Below, piece after piece: positions 1 through 8,648 of a stretch of DNA of 64,000 bases. The notes under the pieces are model-generated. The model had not been told where the DNA came from and made no database searches. It saw only the letters and a list, made by a program, of their open reading frames with translations. A program made the translations under genes and the position numbers. Each line of letters opens with the position of its first letter. Position 1 is the first letter of the stretch. The stretch spans positions 60,177,852 to 60,241,851 of the forward strand of contig CM054060.1 in NCBI GenBank assembly GCA_028641055.1, given 5' to 3'. Source of the stretch: Alopecurus myosuroides (Eukaryota; Streptophyta; Magnoliopsida; Poales; Poaceae).

Positions 1-258
1 TCTTTCGGCGGGGGGGGGGGGGGGAGATCTCTAAAATAAGTTGTAAAAGTAGCTAATGTTTTAATGGGTGTTAAACTTGTGTTGAAACTGAACCAAAGTG
101 GATTTATTATTTCGATCACACTAACGTTGCTAATGAAGATTGTGTGAATTTTTGTATGGACCGAGTTTTCAAGTGTAGGGAGAAAAGAATGATATGAGAA
201 TATGAAGAATGGACAAAAACTCAAGCTTTGAGATGCCCATGTCACCCCAAGACATATC
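1..258 (+). other. Interior fragment of an older gypsy-like retrotransposon, left part
   Basis: No gene is visible. The stretch begins with a run of 15 G (10-24) and is then AT-rich. It ends with the 5-bp target site ATATC (254-258) of the copia element inserted at 259. The same five bases recur at 12816-12820, so 1-258 and 12821-13285 were once contiguous. Because the right-hand part runs into a polypurine tract and an LTR (13286), this left part is inferred to be the 3' untranslated interior of the same older element. Confidence 0.5.
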
Positions 259-466
259 TGAAAGAACATAGGTTCTAAATCCTGTTTTGAGTGTTTGATT
301 ACAACATATAGATGGACTAATGTGCTTTGCTAAGTGTACTCAGAAAACATAGTCCCGTAAATGTCTTACAAAGTTCAGCAATATGTGAGAAAATGCTACG
401 GGAAAGTACAAGGAAGAAGTGAAAAGAAACGGCGAAAAGAAAGGAGAAAAGGAAGAAAGAAGCAGG

Positions 467-810
467 GTGGCCGGGCTCCAGGCCGGCCTGGCCGGGCTCC
501 AGGCCGGGCTGGCGCAGCTCCTGGCCGGCCCCACGCCGGCCCCAGGCCGGCCCCCAGGCTGGTGCGTTCGGGTGGGGGTCCGGCCTCACCCCCTCGCCCC
601 CGCCGGCCCCAGGCCGGCCTCCAGGCCGGGGCGCCCGGGTGGGGGTCCGGCCTCCCCCTGTTCCACGCCGGCCCCAGGCCGGGTCGGCAGCCCCCCCCAC
701 GCCGGCCTCCCCCTGCGCCCACACCGGCCCCAGGCCGGCCCCCAGGCCGGGGTGGGTTCTGGCCCGGCCCTGGCTGCTCCCAGGCCGGCCAGGCCGGCTC
801 CCAGGCCGGG
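467..810 (+). promoter_or_regulatory. GC-rich palindromic block in U3 of the 5' LTR
   Basis: The 15-mer CCGGCCCCAGGCCGG (6-bp arms, 3-nt centre) occurs exactly at 537-551, 603-617, 668-682 and 724-738, with several partial copies between. It sits directly upstream of the TATA-like site at 863-870, the place of a promoter or enhancer block. The 3' LTR carries the same four copies. Sirevirus LTRs are known to hold palindromic motifs; whether this exact 15-mer is described is not known to me. Confidence 0.7.
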
Positions 811-862
811 GTGGGACGCAGGAAAGGGGAAGACCCCCTAAACGGCCATATTTCGACACGAG

Positions 863-870
863 TATATATT
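863..870 (+). promoter_or_regulatory. TATA box of the 5' LTR
   Basis: TATATATT lies just after the palindromic block and about 45 bases before the CT-rich tract at 910-925, the usual spacing for an LTR promoter. The matching site in the 3' LTR is 12018-12025. Confidence 0.6.
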
Positions 871-1660
871 TGGGGTCTTCACTTACCTTTGCTTCTTGTC
901 AATCCCACTCACTCTCTCTCTCACCACCATTGATTGACCAAGCTCAAGCTCAAGAACAAGATCTCCACAAATCCCCAACCAAAGCTCGTGATACTTTGGG
1001 ATTTGAAGGAGACACCCCCGATCTACAACTCCACCGAGCCGATTAGAAATCCACCCACTCATCCCATAGGGATCTTGTCATTCTTAGTTCATTGGAGCTA
1101 GGAATCTTGTTGCTCTTAGTTCATCGGAGCTCGGAGCCTTGTTGATATCCCCGGTGCTTTTGTGCCCGTTGATCTTGCTTCTCGGAGTCTTGGCGGCTCT
1201 TGGGATTTGGTGAGGACCCTCCAATCTTGTGGAGTGTGCCTCATCCTTGTAAAGGTTCTAGTTGTCAACCTCAACGGCAACATAGTGATTCGAGTCTATC
1301 CACATCGGTGGAAGATCTCGAAGGAGATACAATGTGGCATTTGAGGCCTACTCGGTGTTCCACTTTGGTGGCACCGCACCGCTCCAACGGAGATTAGCTT
1401 CCATTGGGAAGTGAACTTCGGGATAAATCTCCGCGTCATTGTGTTCGGTTATTCCTCAACTTACCTTTACTTGTTACTACTAGCTTAGTCATATTGTTCA
1501 CCTTGTGCTAGTCGTAATTGCTCAACATATAGGATTGTTCATCTAGTTGCATACTCTAGATAATCTATATTTGAGCTTTGCCTTGTTAACTTGAAAAAGA
1601 AGTTAAAATTTGTACTTAACCTATTCACCCCCCCTCTAGTTAACCTCTCGATCCTTCAAT

Positions 1661-1672
1661 TGGTATCAGAGC
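1661..1672 (+). other. Primer-binding site, initiator tRNA-Met
   Basis: TGGTATCAGAGC begins two bases after the end of the 5' LTR (1658). This is the standard plant copia primer site complementary to the 3' end of initiator tRNA-Met and fixes the 5' LTR boundary. Confidence 0.9.
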
Positions 1673-1749
1673 CTCGTCTCTTTATAAAAGGCTTTACCGC
1701 CTAAAGAGGAGGTGAGGATGGCCGATGGATTCAAAAGCTAATCCAAGCT

Positions 1750-4140
1750 ATGATTGAATCTTCCGAGAAGAAGATGGAGGGACTAATAAAAGAATTGACA
1801 TCTCCATCTAAGCAACCTAGTGAAAAGATTATCTTAGATGAACATGGAAACCCCTTGCCAATTAAAGAAGGAAGTGATACACCTTCACCTTTAAATAATG
1901 GTGCACCATCAAATGGTAGCGGTGGCAATTCTTTTGGCTATGCATACAACAATGCTCCTAATGTTCAACATCCGCATGTTTCTAATCTTGGTCCACCTCC
2001 TTTGGTGGATCGGCATCGTTTTACTAATTGGAAAGCTTCCATGAAGTCTTACATGTGCAGCTCTTCAATGCAAATATGGAGAATTGTTGAAAAAGGATAT
2101 GAGCCAAAGGATCCCGCTAATCTAAGCTCAAGTGACATCATTGATGAGCAACTCAACGCTCATGCCTTGCACATGTTGGAAAGGGCAATGGAAAAGGAAG
2201 GAGTTGAGCACATCCGGTCCTTCACAAGTGCAAAGAAAGCTTATGATGGTCTTGTTGATATGTTTGACGGCAATGTCAACCTCCAAAGGTCCAAGAGGTC
2301 AATCATTCAAAGAAAAGTTGAACACTTTCACTTGGGCGATGGAGAGAACATAGAAGACATGTTTAGAAGGCTCAAGGCTCTTGTAAATGATATGAGAGAT
2401 AGTGGATTCACGGATTGCACGGAGAATTGGGTCAAGGAGAAATTCCTTCTCACCTTGATGCCATACAATGAAAACATGGTGATGAATGTACAAGCAAGGG
2501 CCGACTATTTGGACCTATCCCCCAATGATGTCCTAGATCTTTTTATCACTCTCAAGGTCATGAAACAAACCTCCGATGATGTCATGGCCCGTGTGAACGG
2601 AGCAAAGAAAGCATCTCTTGCCTTGAAGGCCAAGGTCATTCCCCATGAAGATAATGACTCGAGTGATGATGGTGGCTCTACGCATGAGGTCTCCGAGAGA
2701 GAAATGAGGACATCACATGAAGAATGCTTAGCTCTTGCTCAACACAAGTGGTGGAAGAAAGGAGACTTTAGATCCAATGCCACCAAGAACAAAGGAAAGG
2801 AATCCTCGAGCACGAAGAAAGCAAGAACTTGCTTCAATTGTGGAGATTCCGAGCACTTCGTTGCCGAGTGTCCCTTCAAGAGTAGAATTGAGAATGGAGG
2901 AAGACTTATCAAGAAATCCACCTTCATTCCCAAGTCCAAGAACTTCATCAAGAGAGGCCCTCCTAGGGCAATGATTGCTAACGAAGTCGAGTACACATCC
3001 GGTGGTGAAGAGGATGATGGTGAAGGCGAACAAGTAGGTATGGCGGCCATGGCTAGGGGCGTCATACCTCCTAACTTAAGCTCTCTCTTCTCCAACCCAA
3101 ATGACAACAAGGGCCCCTCGATTCACAAGTGCTTCATGGCCAAGGGTATACCCTCAAAGGTGACTCCTACACTTAAACTTGCTAACTCCTCTATTCCTTC
3201 ACTACTAAATTGTGTCGAGGAAGACCCCTTGACAAACTTTGTTGACAAGCTAGAAGGAGAAACTAAATCCATCTTTGTCTCTCTCATGGATCAATTAAGT
3301 GAGGCACATGGCCTCATTGATGAACATGAGGAGAGAATAATGTTACTTGAAAAGTTTGCTCGTGATGATGCTAATAAAATTGAGGAGCTTGAGAAAGCTC
3401 TAGATGAATCACATTGCCTTAAAGAAAGCATTGAAGAAACCTTTGCAATTGACATAGCTAAAGTTAAACTTGATTGTCAACATGCTTTTGCTAAGGTAAC
3501 GGAATTCATGAGTTTAAATGATGCAACTAACCAAGGGTATAATGAACTCATTAAGGATTTTGATAAGCTTAAAATTGATCATCGTACTATCTCAAATGAG
3601 CTCAAAACCTTAAAAGGAGTTAGAATTGTGAATGAAAACTCTTGTGCTACTAACCCTTTGTGTGTCAAGGCAACTCTCATTGAGGAGAACAATAGGTTGA
3701 AGGCACAACTCGACAAGGGCCTTGCCACATGCATCCAAGGCCAAAAGAACCTCAATGATCTTTTGAGTAATCATAAGAGAGTTGTTGGTAAAGAAGGTCT
3801 TGGTTTTGGTTCCACATCGGAGGTGGCCCACAAGAAGAAGTCAACTCCCTCCACTAACTCTATTGTTTTTGTGAAGGAGGGGGAGTTGGCTAATGAGGAA
3901 GATGATTTTGATATTATTGCTAAAAGTATTGTTTCTAGGAACACTACTTCTCACAACAACTTTGCGGGAAAGTATAACCCATCCTATGTGCTTCTAAAAT
4001 CTACCAATGGTCATGTTTATGCAAAGTATGTAGGCACCTCATATGGTGATGATTACAAGCATGCTATTTGGGTTCCCAAGACCCTTGTGACTAACAAAAA
4101 AGGACCCATCCAAAAATGGGTACCTAAGACAAGAAGTTGA
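1750..4140 (+). CDS. gag: Gag polyprotein of the Sirevirus-type element
   Basis: A 796-residue structural protein that would form the virus-like particle and bind element RNA. The N-terminal half has the copia gag pattern (a WKASMKSYM-type segment near residue 95, a UBN2-like central region). A CCHC zinc knuckle starts at Cys361 (CFNCGDSEHFVAECPF). The acidic C-terminal half is rich in Leu/Glu/Lys heptads (about 500-650), likely coiled coil; it is much longer than in BARE/Angela, as expected for a Sirevirus. The start used is the ATG at 1750. An upstream ATG at 1718 is followed after six more codons by TAA; a single missing base in that short stretch would explain why it is out of frame, so 1718 may be the ancestral start. 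The stop (4138-4140) lies 10 bases before the open pol frame. Confidence 0.88.
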   Translation: MIESSEKKMEGLIKELTSPSKQPSEKIILDEHGNPLPIKEGSDTPSPLNNGAPSNGSGGNSFGYAYNNAPNVQHPHVSNLGPPPLVDRHRFTNWKASMKSYMCSSSMQIWRIVEKGYEPKDPANLSSSDIIDEQLNAHALHMLERAMEKEGVEHIRSFTSAKKAYDGLVDMFDGNVNLQRSKRSIIQRKVEHFHLGDGENIEDMFRRLKALVNDMRDSGFTDCTENWVKEKFLLTLMPYNENMVMNVQARADYLDLSPNDVLDLFITLKVMKQTSDDVMARVNGAKKASLALKAKVIPHEDNDSSDDGGSTHEVSEREMRTSHEECLALAQHKWWKKGDFRSNATKNKGKESSSTKKARTCFNCGDSEHFVAECPFKSRIENGGRLIKKSTFIPKSKNFIKRGPPRAMIANEVEYTSGGEEDDGEGEQVGMAAMARGVIPPNLSSLFSNPNDNKGPSIHKCFMAKGIPSKVTPTLKLANSSIPSLLNCVEEDPLTNFVDKLEGETKSIFVSLMDQLSEAHGLIDEHEERIMLLEKFARDDANKIEELEKALDESHCLKESIEETFAIDIAKVKLDCQHAFAKVTEFMSLNDATNQGYNELIKDFDKLKIDHRTISNELKTLKGVRIVNENSCATNPLCVKATLIEENNRLKAQLDKGLATCIQGQKNLNDLLSNHKRVVGKEGLGFGSTSEVAHKKKSTPSTNSIVFVKEGELANEEDDFDIIAKSIVSRNTTSHNNFAGKYNPSYVLLKSTNGHVYAKYVGTSYGDDYKHAIWVPKTLVTNKKGPIQKWVPKTRS

Positions 4141-4177
4141 TTTATTGTAGGGTTGCATTTCCGGTGGAACATCATGG

Positions 4178-7100
4178 ATGATTGATAGCGGTTGTTCCGC
4201 ACACATGACCGGAAGCAAAGAAGTATTAGAAGACTTGAAACTCCAACTTCTCAAGTTTGCTCATGTAACTATTGGTGATCGCTCACAACTTAAGGTATTG
4301 GGACATGTCAAGGTGGTCATTTCTCCGGATTCATCCATTGAGAAAGTCCTCCTTGTTGAGTCCCTTGGCTATAATCTTCTTTCCGTCTTGCAACTTTGTG
4401 AATGCAATTTTACATGTGTATTTGGGCGTCACCATGTGCTTGTCCTTCACACTATTTCTCTTAAAGTAGCCTTTGTTGGATTTGTGGAAAACGGTATGTA
4501 TGTAGTGGATTTCTCGAAAGAAACTACACATATTGCCACATGTCTAATGGCTAAATCCGACGTGGGGTGGCTTTGGCATCGTCGCCTAGGCCATGTCGGT
4601 ATGAGAAATCTACAAACTCTTGTGAAGGGTGAGCACGTGGTAGGACTAACAAGTGTGAATTTTTCCAAAGATCGTCCTTGTAGCTCTTGTATTGCCGGAA
4701 AGATGCATGAGAAGAATCACCCTAAAACATCTATCATCGCCACAACAAGACCTTTTGAGCGCATTCACATGGACCTATTTGGTCCTCCCACATATGATAG
4801 TCTTGGTGGCAAGAAGTATTGTTTGGTTATTGTTGATGATTATACAAGATACACTTGGGTTTTCTATATCAAGAAGAAGAGTGAAACTCAAGAAAGATTC
4901 ATTACTTGGGCCACCGAAGTGCAACGCCAATATGACACCAAGATCTTATCCATTAGGAGTGACAATGGTTCCGAGTTCAAGAACTACACCATGGATGAAT
5001 TCTTGGGTAATGAGGGGATAAGACATCAATATTCCGCCGCGTACACCCCTCAACAAAATGGTGTTGCGGAGAGGAAGAATCGCACACTTATTGATATGGC
5101 AAGAACTATGATGGCCGAGTTCAAATCCCCATATAACTTTTGGGCCGAAGCTATCAACACCGCTTGTCATCTATCTAACCGACTCTTCCTTCGTCCGATG
5201 ATTGGCATGACTCCATATGAGCTTCTAACCGGTAACAAACCCAACCTCTCATATCTTCGAGTTTTTGGGTGCAAATGCCAAGTATACATAAAAGGAACTA
5301 GATTGTCTAAATTTGATGCTAGAACATTTGAAGGTATTTTTGTTGGTTATGCCACGAACTCCCACACTTATAGAGTCTACAACATATCCACCGGGTGTGT
5401 TGAAGAATCTATGAATGTGGAATTTCATGAGGATAATGGCTCCCAAGTGGAGCAAATTGATTGTGATGATATAGGTGATGAACCATCCTCCATAGCCATA
5501 GGAAGAATGGGTGTAGGTCCACTTATACCCATTGAGGGACACCTTGTGGCAAATGAGGATGGAACTAGCTCTACGCAAGTGGAGCCCTCTACATCAACCA
5601 CCAATCAAATGGTAAACCAAGAACAAGAAGAAGATCTTAATGTGGATACCTCCCATCAAGAAAGTGATCAAGATCCACCCAATGATAATGGTGGAAGTGG
5701 TCTTGGTGATACTTCTCCAAGAACTCCAATAAGGGTGGACAATGGTCTTGATGAAGGAAATGATGAGGATGTCCCACCAAATGAACATCCCGATGATGCT
5801 CTAGTTCGTATCATGTCTCGTCAAGCATCAAGATTACAACAAAAGTCACTATATCAAAATAATATAATTGGTGGCTTGGGAAGAAGTGTCTCCACTCGTG
5901 GACAAGTGCTCAAGTTTTGTGGTATTCATTCATATGTCTCTAATGTTGAACCCATCAAAGTATATGATGCTCTTGAAGATGAAGATTGGGTTCAAGCTAT
6001 GCATGAAGAGCTCCATAATTTTGAAAGGAACAAAGTATGGTCTCTAGTGGAAAGACCCAAGGATCACAATATCATTGGAACTAAATGGGTGTTCAAGAAT
6101 AAGCAAGATTCTCATGGGCAAGTGATTCGCAACAAAGCACGATTGGTTGCTCAAGGCTACTCTCAAGTCGAAGGACTTGACTACGGTGAAACTTTCGCTC
6201 CCGTAGCTAGGCTTGAATCCATTCGTATATTACTTGCATTTTCCACTAGTCATAACTTCATCTTGCATCAAATGGATGTTAAAAGTGCCTTTCTAAATGG
6301 ACCTTTAAATGAAATGGTATATGTTAAACAACCTCCGGGATTCGAAGATCCCAAGTATCCTAACCATGTCTACTACCTCCACAAGGCTTTGTATGGCCTC
6401 AAACAAGCCCCACGTGCTTGGTATGATCACTTAAAGGAGTTCTTAGTGGATCGTGGTTTCGTACTTGGGGTAATTGATCCCACACTTTTTACCAAAAGTG
6501 TAGATGGACATTTCTTTGTATGCCAAGTATATGTTGATGATATTATATTTGGATCCTCTAACGTGAGTTTTGTAGATCAATTTGCCAAACTAATGACAAG
6601 TGAATTTGAGATGTCTATGATGGGAGAATTAAAATTCTTCCTAGGTTTTGAGATCAAGCAATATCATGAAGGGACTTTTATTTGTCAAGCTAAATATATT
6701 CAAGACATGCTCAAGAAATTCGATATGATCAATGCCAAACCATTACCTTATCCAATGCCAACTACCACAAATCTCTCTTTGGATCATGAAGGTATACCGG
6801 TAGACCCCAAACTTTATAGATCCATTATTGGATCTTTGCTTTACCTTTGTGCATCTAGACCGGATATTATGTTTAGTGTGGGTTTGTGTGCAAGATTTCA
6901 ATCTAACCCCAAGGAAAGCCATATGATTGCGGTCAAGAGAATTCTTAGGTACTTGGTTGACACTCCAACTCATGGTCTTTGGTATCCATCAAACACAACT
7001 TTTGATCTTGTGGGATACTCGGATGCGGATTGGGGAGGTGACAAAGTGGATAGAAAATCAACCTCGGGTGCTTGCCAATTTCTTGGTAGGTCTCTCGTGT

Positions 7101-7483
7101 GTTGGTCTTCCAAGAAACAAAATTGTATTGCCACCTCCTCCACGGAAGCGGAGTATATTTCCGCCGCAAGTTGTTGTTCTCAACTCTTATGGATGAGGCA
7201 ATGTCTTAAGGATTTTGGAATCAAGATTAAGACAATGCCTCTTTTATGTGATAATGAGAGTGCCATTAAAATTGGTCACAATCCGGTACTTCATGGCAAG
7301 ACCAAGCATATTGAGATTCGGTATCATTTTATTCGGGATCATGTGGCAAATGGTTATATCTCACTCTCTTATGTCAACACTAAAGATCAACTTGCCGACA
7401 TCCTTACCAAGCCTCTAGATGTGAAGAGATTCAAGGAATTGAGGAGTGAGCTCAACATCATATGTGCAAGCAATTTTAGTTGA
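4178..7483 (+). CDS. pol: Pol polyprotein (protease, integrase, RT, RNase H), Sirevirus-type element
   Basis: An uninterrupted 1101-codon frame with all copia enzymes in order: aspartic protease (DSGCSAHMT at residues 3-11, the D-S-G active site), gag-pre-integrase with HRRLGH near 134, integrase with catalytic Asp near 198 and 262 (SDNGSEF) and Glu near 298 (AERKNRT), reverse transcriptase with QMDVKSAFLNG near 698 and YVDDIIFG near 785, and RNase H (SDADWGGDK near 948, STEAEY near 988, CDNESAI near 1024). The frame is open from 4151, just after a TAG at 4148-4150, and is one base off the gag frame. Gag and Pol are therefore not one continuous frame here: expression would need stop bypass plus a frame change or a separate RNA, or a small lesion separates them. 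Both copia RT catalytic aspartates are present, so the enzyme may be functional. Confidence 0.93.
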   Translation: MIDSGCSAHMTGSKEVLEDLKLQLLKFAHVTIGDRSQLKVLGHVKVVISPDSSIEKVLLVESLGYNLLSVLQLCECNFTCVFGRHHVLVLHTISLKVAFVGFVENGMYVVDFSKETTHIATCLMAKSDVGWLWHRRLGHVGMRNLQTLVKGEHVVGLTSVNFSKDRPCSSCIAGKMHEKNHPKTSIIATTRPFERIHMDLFGPPTYDSLGGKKYCLVIVDDYTRYTWVFYIKKKSETQERFITWATEVQRQYDTKILSIRSDNGSEFKNYTMDEFLGNEGIRHQYSAAYTPQQNGVAERKNRTLIDMARTMMAEFKSPYNFWAEAINTACHLSNRLFLRPMIGMTPYELLTGNKPNLSYLRVFGCKCQVYIKGTRLSKFDARTFEGIFVGYATNSHTYRVYNISTGCVEESMNVEFHEDNGSQVEQIDCDDIGDEPSSIAIGRMGVGPLIPIEGHLVANEDGTSSTQVEPSTSTTNQMVNQEQEEDLNVDTSHQESDQDPPNDNGGSGLGDTSPRTPIRVDNGLDEGNDEDVPPNEHPDDALVRIMSRQASRLQQKSLYQNNIIGGLGRSVSTRGQVLKFCGIHSYVSNVEPIKVYDALEDEDWVQAMHEELHNFERNKVWSLVERPKDHNIIGTKWVFKNKQDSHGQVIRNKARLVAQGYSQVEGLDYGETFAPVARLESIRILLAFSTSHNFILHQMDVKSAFLNGPLNEMVYVKQPPGFEDPKYPNHVYYLHKALYGLKQAPRAWYDHLKEFLVDRGFVLGVIDPTLFTKSVDGHFFVCQVYVDDIIFGSSNVSFVDQFAKLMTSEFEMSMMGELKFFLGFEIKQYHEGTFICQAKYIQDMLKKFDMINAKPLPYPMPTTTNLSLDHEGIPVDPKLYRSIIGSLLYLCASRPDIMFSVGLCARFQSNPKESHMIAVKRILRYLVDTPTHGLWYPSNTTFDLVGYSDADWGGDKVDRKSTSGACQFLGRSLVCWSSKKQNCIATSSTEAEYISAASCCSQLLWMRQCLKDFGIKIKTMPLLCDNESAIKIGHNPVLHGKTKHIEIRYHFIRDHVANGYISLSYVNTKDQLADILTKPLDVKRFKELRSELNIICASNFS

Positions 7484-8103
7484 TTGGAAATCTCGCATAC
7501 ACACCCTTACTAGACTCTTGTTTGGATTTAGATGCACGCATAGACATAGGGGGAGTGTAGCTCAATCAATGAGCCAACACTACCTCTATTATGCATAAAT
7601 AAACAAATCATGCCTAAATGATCATTTTTAATGACATCATGTGCTTAAATGATGAGTCTCGACAATGCACCCAAGATATATCTTCGCGGTGTCATATCGA
7701 ACATACTCATACATGGTGGCTACGGCCACCGCCCATTTTTCCATCCGACATTTGTGTTCGAATGTTCACTCCATTGCTTCTCTCCTTGAGTTCATATTTC
7801 ATTTGTATCCAATGTTGCTCATTTCGTTTTCTCACTTTTCCTCCCATTGGATACAAATGAAAACATCCTATGCATGTCATCATTCTCATATCATCCGTGC
7901 ACATGGTCAAATAAAAAATGCTCTACGAACCAAAATTCATGAAAATGTTGTTAGAATATATCTTCTGAAAATTCTTGTATTAGAAACATCGCTCATGATA
8001 TCTTTATATTGCGTGTTGTGGCTTCATATGTTGGGGTGGCACATTTTTTTTGTTTAAGAAAAACAGCCCAATCAAAATTGACAACAAAAAAAAAAAAAAA
8101 AAA
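7484..8103 (+). other. Spacer between pol and the internal GC-rich block
   Basis: No gene recognised. It holds a polypurine-tract-like GGGGGAG at 7549-7556, a perfect 18-bp inverted repeat (7797-7814 with 7845-7862), and an 18-base A run (about 8086-8103) that directly abuts the GC-rich block. Confidence 0.6.
7797..7862. repeat. Perfect 18-bp inverted repeat (hairpin)
   Basis: The arm TTTCATTTGTATCCAATG (7797-7814) and its exact reverse complement (7845-7862) flank a 30-base loop. It could form a stem in the element RNA between pol and the env-like gene. Its role is unknown. Confidence 0.75.
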
Positions 8104-8480
8104 CATGCGCCCAAGTCCCCTGGCCGGCCCCTGCCCCTGCCGAGCCGGCCCCAGGCCGGGGGTCAGGCCGGCGCCTTCGGGCGCCCTCCCGGCCTCGCCT
8201 CCCTCGCCGTGCCGGCCCCAGGCCGGGGGCCAGGCCGGCGCCTTCGGCCGCCATGCCGGCCCCAAGGCCGGCCCCGCCTCCCCCCGCCCCGGCCCCAGGC
8301 CGGGGTCCTGCTCGCCTGCACGCCAGGCCGGCCTGGCCGGCCGCCCGACCGGCCCCAGGCCGGGGTGGGCGCTGCCCCCACCCCACACGCACACACACCC
8401 GCCCATGACCCCTCCCCTACCCCAACCGCCCCCACACTTCTTCTTCCTCCTCCCCCATCTCCATTAGAGCCCCTAGGAGC
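8104..8480 (+). promoter_or_regulatory. Internal GC-rich, promoter-like block before the env-like gene
   Basis: The 15-mer CCGGCCCCAGGCCGG found in both LTRs occurs exactly at 8145-8159, 8212-8226, 8289-8303 and 8349-8363, followed by a C/CT-rich tract (8375-8480) and, at 8649, the first ATG of a spliced gene. The order A-rich DNA, palindromic GC block, pyrimidine-rich leader, gene repeats that of the LTR U3/R region, except that no clear TATA box is seen. An internal promoter for a separate env-like mRNA is an inference. Confidence 0.5.
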
Positions 8481-8648
8481 TCTTCCCTAACCCCCCTCCC
8501 CCCCACTTCCTTAGCCCATCCCCACCGCTCAAAATCACGGATCCGCAAGCCCTCGGCCTTCTCCTCCCTCTCCTCCACACGGATTTATCACTCACCCCTT
8601 ATTGGAGGAGATCGGGACACTTGATTTTCTAGTACTTTTTGGTTGACC

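Larger units (their letters stand above)
259..1658 (+). repeat. 5' LTR of the Sirevirus-type element
   Basis: 1400 bp, starting TGAAAGAACATAGG and ending CCTTCA. A purine-rich stretch (410-470) leads into a block of CCGG-rich palindromes (467-810), then a TATA-like sequence (863-870) and a CT-rich stretch at 910-925 that suits a transcription start. The copy at 11414-12815 is nearly identical; differences include single-base changes near 428, 475, 1165, 1306, 1331, 1534 and 1610 and length changes in C runs. Confidence 0.93.

Noticed and set aside
361..933. Several long overlapping open frames in the GC-rich parts of the LTRs (also 11472-12200 and 7993-8490)
   Set aside because: Pro/Gly/Arg-rich translations in all frames result from the palindromic GC repeats; no domain and no consistent frame.
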